From positions 33,170 through 46,604 of the forward strand of contig DKNC01000002.1 in NCBI GenBank assembly GCA_002470135.1: 13,435 nucleotides of DNA. Direction: 5' to 3'. Below, in pieces: positions 8,072-13,435 of this stretch (position 1 is its first letter; each line of letters begins with the position of its first letter). A model generated the notes under the pieces. The model ran no database searches. It had not been told where the DNA came from and worked only from the letters and a program-made list of their open reading frames with translations. Position numbers and translations under genes: made by a program. The stretch is from Actinobacteria bacterium UBA7398. GTDB taxonomy: Bacteria; Actinomycetota; Actinomycetes; Nanopelagicales; Nanopelagicaceae.

Positions 8072-8720
8072 CAGGCAAAGCTCCTGTAGGTAGGTGTTGC
8101 ATGCCCCAGGCATACATTGCAATTGCACCGGCTGCCGAAGCGTTCATAGATCTAGTAGATCCATATTGTTGGATGGCTAATACTTCAGTACATACTGCGA
8201 TTGCTTCATCCGACATACCAGCACCTTCTTGACCAAAAAATAAAATACAACTTCTTGGCAACTTTGAAGTTTCAAGTTGCTTTGAAACTGAAACATTATC
8301 GATACCAATGATTGGGCAATTATTTTCATCACTCCAGGCTTTGAAATCTGAAATAGTAGGATGGTGAATCACCGTCAAATATTTATCCGTCACCATTGCG
8401 CCGCGGCGGTTCCAATCTCGTTTACCAACTATATGGACACTTGAAACGTTAAAAGCATTTGCGGTTCTAATCACCGAACCAATATTTAAATCGTGCTGCC
8501 AATTTTCTATTGCAATTCTTAATGGATTTCGATTTGTATCTAAATCCGCAACAATTGACGCCACTTTCCAATAGCGATACTTATCCAAAACGTTACGTCG
8601 ATCGCCATTCTCGAGAAGTTCTGAATCAAAATGATCTTCAGTCGGCCATGGCAAATTATGTGGACCAACACCAACAACTGGATAAAACTCACCTGGTCCA
8701 ATAACGGGCGGATTGCTCAT
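8064..8720 (-). CDS. SpoU/TrmH-family RNA 2'-O-ribose methyltransferase
   Basis: A 218-residue SPOUT-class methyltransferase that uses S-adenosylmethionine to methylate the ribose 2'-OH of tRNA or rRNA. All three SpoU motifs are present: motif 1 NIGSVIRTANAF (residues 79-90, with Arg85), motif 2 FFGQEGAGMS (161-170) and motif 3 IQQYGSTRSMNASAAGAIAMY (183-203, with Asn193). The first 75 residues do not match the usual L30-like RNA-binding domain; instead there is a Pro/Trp-rich segment (PHNLPWP) and a YRYWK stretch, so the target RNA cannot be named. ATG 8720 has no Shine-Dalgarno but a TAGAGT box 8 nt upstream, suggesting a leaderless message. The stop overlaps the MFS start by 8 nt, so the two genes form an operon. 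Confidence 0.92.
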   Translation of the reverse strand: MSNPPVIGPGEFYPVVGVGPHNLPWPTEDHFDSELLENGDRRNVLDKYRYWKVASIVADLDTNRNPLRIAIENWQHDLNIGSVIRTANAFNVSSVHIVGKRDWNRRGAMVTDKYLTVIHHPTISDFKAWSDENNCPIIGIDNVSVSKQLETSKLPRSCILFFGQEGAGMSDEAIAVCTEVLAIQQYGSTRSMNASAAGAIAMYAWGMQHLPTGALPDA

Positions 8721-8727
8721 AGTTCAA

Positions 8728-8734
8728 TACTCTA
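8728..8734. promoter_or_regulatory. Shared bidirectional -10 element TACTCTA between spoU-like and EamA genes
   Basis: Read forward, 8728-8733 is TACTCT; read on the other strand, 8734-8729 is TAGAGT. Both fit TANNNT. The forward start would fall near 8740, giving a leader of about 20 nt with a GGAGG site; the reverse start would fall on or just before ATG 8720. Only 39 bp separate the two start codons, so both promoters must lie here. Confidence 0.45.
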
Positions 8735-8748
8735 CTGATATTCATCAC

Positions 8749-8753
8749 GGAGG
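8749..8753 (+). promoter_or_regulatory. Shine-Dalgarno GGAGG for the EamA transporter
   Basis: GGAGG with a 6-nt spacer before ATG 8760 fixes the start and shows that this transcript has a leader, unlike the divergent gene. Confidence 0.8.
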
Positions 8754-8759
8754 CGAAAA

Positions 8760-9662
8760 ATGAGTAAGCAAAATAGTAAATCCTGGGTGCCAATCTATAT
8801 AGCGCTCGGCTTTGTTTGGGGCTGCTCATTTATTTTTATAAAATTAGGATTGGAATTCTTAACTCCATTTGGAGTCGCGTTTGGCAGATGCGCACTCGGC
8901 GCAGCAACGCTTTTAATGGTTGTTAAGATTCGGAAAATTGCATTGCCAAAGTTCGGAATAATCTGGCTACATCTCTGGGTTATTTCATTACTGCTCAACA
9001 CTCTTCCAGGAATCTTTTTTGCTCTAGCTGAGACCAAACTAACTTCGATCCTGGCGGGCATAATTAACGCAACGACACCACTAATGACTCTGATTGTCAT
9101 TTTGATTGCATTCCGAGAAGAAAAACCAAAATCGCATCAGGTTTATGGATTATTAATTGGCGCACTCGGCGTTGCCACCGTACTAGGTGCCTGGAATGGA
9201 ATTGGTAAGAATCCATTGTGGGCGGTACTCGTATTATTAGGCGCAGTAACTTGTTATGGAATTTCATATCCCTATTCTCGTAAATTTATTATTCCGTTGA
9301 AACTGCAAGCCGAGTCGCTAGCTGCAACTCAAGTTTCATTAGCTGCAATCACACTTCTGCCACTCTATTTGTTTGATGGTATTGCAGAAGATAATTATGG
9401 AACCGGTCCAGTTCTTGCAATGGTGGTGCTGGGAGTTTTTGGTAGCGGTTTTGCATACATATGGAATTTTCAAATAATTGAAAGAGCCGGAAGCGCAATT
9501 GCAAGCTCAGTAACTTATGTAACCCCAATTGTTGCAGTTGCCGTAGGAATTATTTTTCTCGGTGAAACTTTGTCTTGGAATGAACCGCTGGGATGTCTAA
9601 TTGTGTTATTTGGCGCAGCTCTTTCGCAAGGCAGATTGTCGCGCAGAACTACAAAGGCTTAG
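8760..9662 (+). CDS. EamA/DMT-superfamily transporter (10-TM metabolite exporter type)
   Basis: A 300-residue membrane protein with ten hydrophobic segments arranged as two EamA repeats. The first begins at GFVWGCSFIFIKLGLEFLTP (about residues 17-36) with the characteristic arginine helix FGRCALGAATLL, and runs to about residue 135. The second starts near residue 150 (AVLVLLGAVTCYGISYPYSRKFI) and ends with the conserved AVAVGIIFLGETLSWNEPLG helix pair. Relatives export amino acids, nucleobases or other small metabolites across the inner membrane, but the substrate cannot be predicted here. ATG 8760 has a GGAGG site 6 nt upstream. The gene is divergent from the methyltransferase gene and followed 9 nt later by the DacB gene, so the last two are likely co-transcribed. 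Confidence 0.9.
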   Translation: MSKQNSKSWVPIYIALGFVWGCSFIFIKLGLEFLTPFGVAFGRCALGAATLLMVVKIRKIALPKFGIIWLHLWVISLLLNTLPGIFFALAETKLTSILAGIINATTPLMTLIVILIAFREEKPKSHQVYGLLIGALGVATVLGAWNGIGKNPLWAVLVLLGAVTCYGISYPYSRKFIIPLKLQAESLAATQVSLAAITLLPLYLFDGIAEDNYGTGPVLAMVVLGVFGSGFAYIWNFQIIERAGSAIASSVTYVTPIVAVAVGIIFLGETLSWNEPLGCLIVLFGAALSQGRLSRRTTKA

Positions 9663-9671
9663 GCTGCACCA

Positions 9672-10805
9672 ATGCGGAGATTAACGTTTGCGATATTTTC
9701 GCTTTTAATACTCACAGCCACGTTTGCAAGTGCTGTCGAAACAGTAGTTCCATCAGAAAATAGCGCGCTTCCTTCGAAATTTGTATTTTATGCAAAGTCA
9801 ATCAAATTGGCTGGACCAGGGTTAATTGTCATTGACCCGAGTACAAGTACAACGCTCTTCGACGAAGCTTCAGAAGTTCCTAGAGCTCCAGCATCAGTAT
9901 TTAAATTGGTATCTACCTTTGCGGCGTTGAAATATGTTGGCCCAGACTTTCAATTCAAGACGAAGATATTTACGACTTCCTCCAAAAATACCTATCTTTT
10001 AGATGGCAATTTAGATCCATGGCTTACATCAGATATTAAGTTAGCAAAAAAGAATGGTCAGAGGTATTTACCAAATTTAATAAGTAAAGCTAACAAAGTT
10101 AATGCAAAATCAATAACGATTGAGCATACTGGAGTATTTACTAGAGATTTAGAAAATCTTTCTAAGTATTTAAAAGCTAGACATATTTTCGTAAAGTTTC
10201 GAGAATTAACTCCTGATATTGCTGGCACGCATGCAAAAACGGAGATTGCTACTTTAACTTCACTACCAGTTTCAGAGATGGTTAAGTTCGCTATTTTGTG
10301 GAGCGATAATCAATTGGCCGATCGATTAGGAAGAGCCGCTGCACGTGTTAAGAGCGGAACATCGGATCAGATCGGAATTCAAAATACATTTACTGCAGCG
10401 CTAACTGCGTATGGAATAAATACAGTAGGACTTAACGTAATTGATGGCAGTGGCTTATCCCAAGAAAACAAAGTTTCAGCGCGGACGATTGCCGAAGTAC
10501 TAATTCAAATTCGGAATGATCCATTATTTTCACCGATTTATGAAGGCTTACCAGTGGCTGGTAAATCAGGTACTTTAAAGAAGCGATTCTTAACGACTGC
10601 TCCTAATGCAGTTGGATTAGTTCACGCAAAAACTGGTTTTATCAATACGACTGTCAGCTTGGCTGGTTATGTAACCGTTGGAAGTAAAGAGTATGTATTC
10701 GCAGTAATTGCAGATAAATTGGAACCTAAATGGGTTGCTAGAAATCGAGCCCGTGAAACTATTGATTCAATGCTAGGAACAATTGCGCAACCACCAACAC
10801 CTTAA
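9672..10805 (+). CDS. dacB: DacB-type D-alanyl-D-alanine carboxypeptidase/endopeptidase (peptidase S13, PBP4 family), compact form
   Basis: A 377-residue exported penicillin-binding protein. A signal peptide (MRRLTFAIF... ending near ASA at residues 19-21) is followed by the SxxK motif ASVFK (Ser75 nucleophile, Lys78), the SxN motif SDN (Ser211-Asn213), DGSGLSQENKVSA and KTG (Lys320-Gly322). These are the active-site motifs of S13 D,D-peptidases, which trim or cut peptidoglycan stem peptides outside the membrane. The gap from SxxK to SxN is about 136 residues, against about 245 in E. coli PBP4 and Actinomadura R39, so the inserted domains are much reduced; the SxN-to-KTG distance is normal. 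It starts 9 nt after the EamA stop with little SD, so translation probably relies on coupling. Its stop lies 2 nt from that of the convergent propeller gene. Confidence 0.9.
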   Translation: MRRLTFAIFSLLILTATFASAVETVVPSENSALPSKFVFYAKSIKLAGPGLIVIDPSTSTTLFDEASEVPRAPASVFKLVSTFAALKYVGPDFQFKTKIFTTSSKNTYLLDGNLDPWLTSDIKLAKKNGQRYLPNLISKANKVNAKSITIEHTGVFTRDLENLSKYLKARHIFVKFRELTPDIAGTHAKTEIATLTSLPVSEMVKFAILWSDNQLADRLGRAAARVKSGTSDQIGIQNTFTAALTAYGINTVGLNVIDGSGLSQENKVSARTIAEVLIQIRNDPLFSPIYEGLPVAGKSGTLKKRFLTTAPNAVGLVHAKTGFINTTVSLAGYVTVGSKEYVFAVIADKLEPKWVARNRARETIDSMLGTIAQPPTP

Positions 10806-10807
10806 AA

Positions 10808-11899
10808 CTATTTGTTATCAAAAACCTTTATTGATCCTTTGTAACACGCAACCCAGGTTCGATCATTTATTGGTTCGTATGTAACACCAATCGGGTCCGG
10901 ACAAACTTTTACAGTTTGTAAAACCTTAAAATCACTAGTCCTAATTTTAGAAAGCGTCGCACTATTAAAATTTACTACAAAGAGCGCAGTTCCATCGGTA
11001 GAAATATCCAAACTTCGAGTTGCTTTGCCAGTAGTTACTGTTTTTACAACTTTATTCGAGGCAAGATCTAGCGCAACAACTTTGCCAGAAGCGTTAAGGG
11101 TTGCATAAATAGTTTTTTGGTCTGGTGAAAAAACAAGAGCTCGAGGGTTAGGTCCGATCGGGATGGTTTTATCTGCAAAAGTTTTTAAATCTATCTGATG
11201 GATTACTGCGCCGCCCATTTGAGCCACATATGCAAATGCAGAATCATTTGAAACCGTTATACCGCGAGGGTAAGCGCCAATTTTAATCTTTTTAACAATT
11301 TTTTGAGTCGCGACCGAGATTACTTGAAGGTCATAAGAGCACCAATGCGAAACTAAAATATATTTATTATCTGGGGTTACTTTTACGACCTTAGGTACTA
11401 TGCCAACTTTATATGCGGCATCAATTGTGAAAGTTTCAAGGTTTATTCGATACAAGAAGCTGGAGTCATAACCAGAACTAGGGCTGCAAACATCATGTCC
11501 CTCATGGTTAAAACCCTTACCGTACATTGCATAATTAGTTACATATAAATATTTTCCATCTGGTGAATAAGCACCTTCAACGGGCGCACCTTGATGAGTT
11601 CCGGTATATCCAGAGAAACCAAGCGCAGTTAGATCTACTCGGTCAGAAACAGTTGCTTTAAGTTCGAAAGTATTGGAATCATAAAAAGTAACTGAATGTT
11701 TATACATCATGTTATGTGCACTAACTAAACCATTTGGCGAAGCTAAGACCGATTTAGGTTGAATCGAACCCGTTATCGTTTTAACTAATACCATTTTCTT
11801 GGTATCGGAAGTTGTCGACTCTTCAGCAAAAGCACTATTTGCGACTAAAAGTGAAGTTATAAAGAGAAAAGAAAAGTGGCGTAATCTCCGTTTGGACAT
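10808..11899 (-). CDS. Secreted YncE/YVTN-family beta-propeller protein
   Basis: A 363-residue protein with an N-terminal signal peptide (basic start, hydrophobic core, likely cleavage after NSAFA at residue 25). The rest consists of about seven 40-residue beta-propeller repeats of the YVTN type. Recurrent units are SPDGKYLYVTN, TPDNKYILVSH, SNDSAFAYVAQ, SPDQKTIYATL and STDGTALFVVN, alternating with the VxxIxLxTxKVVKTIxxG strand. Four cysteines occur, all in the exported part (138, 177, 333, 352), compatible with two disulfides. Such propellers are extracytoplasmic binding proteins; the ligand is unknown. ATG 11899 is preceded by TAAAGT 6 nt upstream and has no Shine-Dalgarno, indicating a leaderless message. 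It ends 2 nt from the convergent dacB, and a small membrane protein gene lies 36 nt upstream. Confidence 0.87.
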   Translation of the reverse strand: MSKRRLRHFSFLFITSLLVANSAFAEESTTSDTKKMVLVKTITGSIQPKSVLASPNGLVSAHNMMYKHSVTFYDSNTFELKATVSDRVDLTALGFSGYTGTHQGAPVEGAYSPDGKYLYVTNYAMYGKGFNHEGHDVCSPSSGYDSSFLYRINLETFTIDAAYKVGIVPKVVKVTPDNKYILVSHWCSYDLQVISVATQKIVKKIKIGAYPRGITVSNDSAFAYVAQMGGAVIHQIDLKTFADKTIPIGPNPRALVFSPDQKTIYATLNASGKVVALDLASNKVVKTVTTGKATRSLDISTDGTALFVVNFNSATLSKIRTSDFKVLQTVKVCPDPIGVTYEPINDRTWVACYKGSIKVFDNK

Positions 11900-11905
11900 T
11901 GCGCC

Positions 11906-11934
11906 ACTTTATCTAACTTATAGAGGATTTATAA
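11906..11934 (-). promoter_or_regulatory. Promoter of the beta-propeller gene: TTATAA, 17-bp spacer, TAAAGT
   Basis: On the minus strand, TTATAA (11934-11929) is followed by a 17-bp spacer and TAAAGT (11911-11906), which ends exactly 6 nt before ATG 11899. It occupies nearly the whole 36-bp gap to the upstream gene. Confidence 0.5.
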
Positions 11935-11935
11935 A

Positions 11936-12289
11936 TTAATCGTCGCTTTCGTCCTCTTCGTCTTCACCATCATCATCGCCAGCATCATCGCCACCACGCG
12001 CACCATTTGGAACTGTTGGTGCCGAAATTTTTGGTAGTGGTGCTGGGTTGGAAACATTTGGTTGCGGTGCACTAGCTTGCGGTGCGCTAACTTTAGGTGC
12101 GGCTGGAGTTTCTGCATCCGAAGGAGACTTTGATAAACCGTAGGCAGTCGCCGATAGAGCGATTGCAGTAATTGCTAGGACGGGTAGAACTCGATTCTTC
12201 TGCAATCGATTTATCGGCATCGATTTTTCATCAGAAGCATCAGCTACATGTTCGAACCATTCTGGCTTTTCCTGTGGTTGGTCTGTCAT
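11936..12289 (-). CDS. Small single-pass membrane protein with Pro/Ala/Ser linker and acidic C-terminal tail (unknown function)
   Basis: I do not recognise this 117-residue protein. It has a hydrophilic, acidic N-terminus (residues 1-33, with WFEHVADASDEKSMP and then basic RLQKNR), one transmembrane helix (about 34-52) and a Pro/Ala/Ser-rich linker (about 55-95). Short near-repeats KVSAPQ and KISAPT occur in the linker, and 13 of the last 17 residues are Asp or Glu. The basic residues just before the helix favour a cytoplasmic N-terminus and an external tail. The coding side of the tail is a run of GAT/GAC/GAA codons without other disturbance, and codon use elsewhere resembles the neighbours. 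ATG 12289 is preceded by TACTTT 6 nt upstream and no Shine-Dalgarno. The gene precedes the propeller gene on the same strand; an envelope role is only a guess. Confidence 0.75.
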   Translation of the reverse strand: MTDQPQEKPEWFEHVADASDEKSMPINRLQKNRVLPVLAITAIALSATAYGLSKSPSDAETPAAPKVSAPQASAPQPNVSNPAPLPKISAPTVPNGARGGDDAGDDDGEDEEDESDD

Positions 12290-12295
12290 GGCAGG

Positions 12296-12301
12296 AAAGT
12301 A
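12296..12301 (-). promoter_or_regulatory. Candidate -10 box (TACTTT) for the acidic-tailed membrane protein
   Basis: On the minus strand TACTTT ends exactly 6 nt before ATG 12289 and fits TANNNT. The -35 region is weak (TGTTTA, 17 bp upstream). Confidence 0.45.
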
Positions 12302-12381
12302 TCGGGATATTCTGAGAATAAACAGTGAGCAATAGTTAAGTTGACTGAGTAAACCTGACCAATCTCAGCGTCAAGGTGAGT

Positions 12382-12388
12382 AGGGTGG
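12382..12388 (+). promoter_or_regulatory. Weak Shine-Dalgarno-like AGGGTGG before ctaB
   Basis: AGGGTGG lies 6 nt before GTG 12395, in the right place for a ribosome site but imperfect. A TTGACT at 12341-12346 resembles a -35 box, yet no TANNNT box is found 16-18 bp after it, so the ctaB promoter is not assigned. Confidence 0.4.
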
Positions 12389-12394
12389 CCGATT

Positions 12395-13267
12395 GTGAAG
12401 GCAAAAGGCATCGCTCCATATATCGCTCTGATGAAATTGCGCGTAGTAGAGCTCTTATTGGTTACAACACTGCCATCACTTTTCTTGGCAGCTCATGGAG
12501 TGCCTCCTTTAGTTGTTTCAATCGCAACCTTAATAGGTGGGACATTGGCGGCTGGTGCAGCAAACGCTTTCAATCAAGTAATAGAGAGTGATGTAGATAA
12601 ATTGATGGGGCGAACCTCAAAGCGACCTATTGCAAGTGGACAGATAACTGAAATGCAGGCTCTTTATTTTGCATTTGGAATCACAATAGTCTCGTTAGTA
12701 ATTATGGCGATTTGGACTACGCCGCTCGCAACTGGCCTTACGATTGCCGCAATAACTTTTTATGTTTTTATTTACACAATTGGATTGAAACGTCGAACTT
12801 CGCAGAACATCGTTTGGGGTGGAATTGCCGGTTGCTTTCCCGTAGTGATTGGGTGGTCTGCAATAACTGGCGACGTGTCAGTGACCTCAATCTGGTTTTT
12901 CTTATTGATTTTCTTCTGGACGCCACCGCATTTTTGGGCTTTAGCGATTAAATATAAGGACGATTACGCAAAAGCTGGAATTCCAATGTTGCCGGTTGTG
13001 GCACCGATGAAGAATGTTGCTGCCCAAATGTGGTTCCACACGATTGCGATGGTTATTACTTCATATTTTGTCGTTACAACCGCAGCTCTACCTAATTGGA
13101 TATTAATTTTGACTGGGATTTTAGGTTTAGGTTTTATCTGGCTGATGACAAAGCTAAAGGGAGATAAGGCCGCAATCAATAGAGCAGCAGCCGCAATATT
13201 TCACGGATCAATTACTTATCTCAGCGGATTCTCAGTTCTATTGGTAATCGGTGCGTTGGTTATATAA
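12395..13267 (+). CDS. ctaB: Protoheme IX farnesyltransferase (heme O synthase)
   Basis: A 290-residue UbiA-superfamily membrane prenyltransferase with about nine hydrophobic helices. It attaches the farnesyl group of farnesyl diphosphate to heme B, giving heme O for the cytochrome oxidase. The first polyprenyl-diphosphate site reads NQVIESDVDKLMGRTSKRP (Asn60, Glu64, Asp68, Arg73), where the usual first Asp is Glu. YTIGLKRRTSQNIVWGGIAGCFP (about 129-151) and WTPPHFWALAIKYKDDYAKAGIPMLP (about 171-196, second Asp-containing site) are characteristic of CtaB/CyoE. GTG 12395 is chosen because an in-frame TGA at 12377 bars longer forms and an imperfect SD lies 6 nt before it. It is divergent from the acidic-tailed protein and 9 nt upstream of an ABC ATPase gene, so an operon is likely. 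Confidence 0.94.
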   Translation: MKAKGIAPYIALMKLRVVELLLVTTLPSLFLAAHGVPPLVVSIATLIGGTLAAGAANAFNQVIESDVDKLMGRTSKRPIASGQITEMQALYFAFGITIVSLVIMAIWTTPLATGLTIAAITFYVFIYTIGLKRRTSQNIVWGGIAGCFPVVIGWSAITGDVSVTSIWFFLLIFFWTPPHFWALAIKYKDDYAKAGIPMLPVVAPMKNVAAQMWFHTIAMVITSYFVVTTAALPNWILILTGILGLGFIWLMTKLKGDKAAINRAAAAIFHGSITYLSGFSVLLVIGALVI

Positions 13268-13276
13268 GGTGCAGGC

Positions 13277-13435
13277 ATGTCTGAACTAGCGATTTCAGTT
13301 AAAGACCTAACAAAAAATTATGGTGCTCGAGTTGCGGTATCGCACGCAACTTTCGATGTTCCCTACGGAACAATCTGTGGCTTTGTCGGTCCAAATGGAT
13401 CTGGTAAAACCACAACGATTCGAATGTTGTTAGGT
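13277..13435 (+). CDS. ABC transporter ATP-binding protein (partial, 3' end off the right edge)
   Basis: Only the first 53 residues are present. They begin ISVKDLTKNYGARVAVSHAT, with the adenine-stacking Tyr15, and reach a complete Walker A motif GPNGSGKT (residues 38-45) followed by TTIRMLLG. This pattern, especially GFVGPNGSGKTTTIRML, is common to ABC-2-type exporter ATPases (DrrA/CcmA-like). Walker B and signature motifs lie outside the window. It starts 9 nt after the ctaB stop, with AGG one base before the ATG as a weak SD, so it is probably co-transcribed with ctaB. A permease gene should follow. Substrate is unknown. Confidence 0.92.
   Translation, partial: MSELAISVKDLTKNYGARVAVSHATFDVPYGTICGFVGPNGSGKTTTIRMLLG

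Noticed and set aside
8072..8128. 19-residue N-terminal extension of the MFS transporter
   Set aside because: It lies within the methyltransferase gene in another frame; AGGAG at 8085-8081 and the ATGCGTAA overlap support ATG 8071.
11941..12000. ATC/CGC trinucleotide-repeat-like stretch as a microsatellite
   Set aside because: It is the coding sequence of the acidic tail; mixed GAT/GAC/GAA codons show selection on protein composition rather than a uniform repeat.
12341..12369. TTGACT as -35 of a ctaB promoter
   Set aside because: No TANNNT -10 box lies at 16-18 bp spacing, so the promoter call cannot be supported.

Overview
This window reads as ordinary chromosome from a small, gene-dense, AT-leaning actinobacterium. 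The actinobacterial signs are a GuaB1-type IMPDH/GMPR protein with the N-terminus typical of mycobacterial GuaB1, a CtaB farnesyltransferase, and many start codons sitting directly behind a TANNNT -10 box (leaderless mRNAs). The very short or negative intergenic gaps and the low GC suggest a streamlined lineage such as the freshwater Nanopelagicales (acI); that placement is inference, not a computed assignment.

Layout. (A) 1-3534: an amine/omega-amino-acid block, with a class III aminotransferase running off the left edge (minus), a divergent CoA-acylating methylmalonate/malonate semialdehyde dehydrogenase (plus), and a HemL-like class III aminotransferase (minus) convergent with it. (B) 3704-4345: a PAP2-superfamily membrane protein. 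(C) 4390-6926: GuaB1 (probable GMP reductase), tRNA-Arg(UCG), then a TPR-repeat protein with a TTG start. (D) 6875-8720, minus: a SpoU-type RNA 2'-O-methyltransferase overlapping an MFS transporter by 8 nt; the transporter tail overlaps the TPR gene by 52 nt. (E) 8760-10805, plus: an EamA/DMT exporter, then a compact DacB-type D-Ala-D-Ala carboxypeptidase. (F) 10808-12289, minus: a secreted YVTN/YncE-like beta-propeller and, upstream, a small membrane protein with a Pro/Ala/Ser linker and a strongly acidic tail. (G) 12395-13435, plus: ctaB (heme O synthase) followed 9 nt later by an ABC transporter ATPase cut by the right edge.

How the parts relate. The transaminase and MmsA at the left could form a short route from beta-alanine or a related omega-amino acid through a semialdehyde to acetyl- or propionyl-CoA. 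Blocks E and F hold envelope proteins, and ctaB serves the terminal oxidase. No mobile element, CRISPR array, phage gene, toxin-antitoxin pair or defence locus was seen. No intergenic stretch exceeds 300 bases; the longest is 3535-3703.

I found no clearly new biological system. The best leads are regulatory and structural: a set of -10 boxes exactly 6 nt before start codons, a single 7-bp element that can serve as -10 box in both directions between two divergent genes, tail-to-tail gene pairs with no room for terminators, a DacB protein lacking roughly 110 residues of the usual insert, and an unrecognised acidic-tailed small membrane protein.
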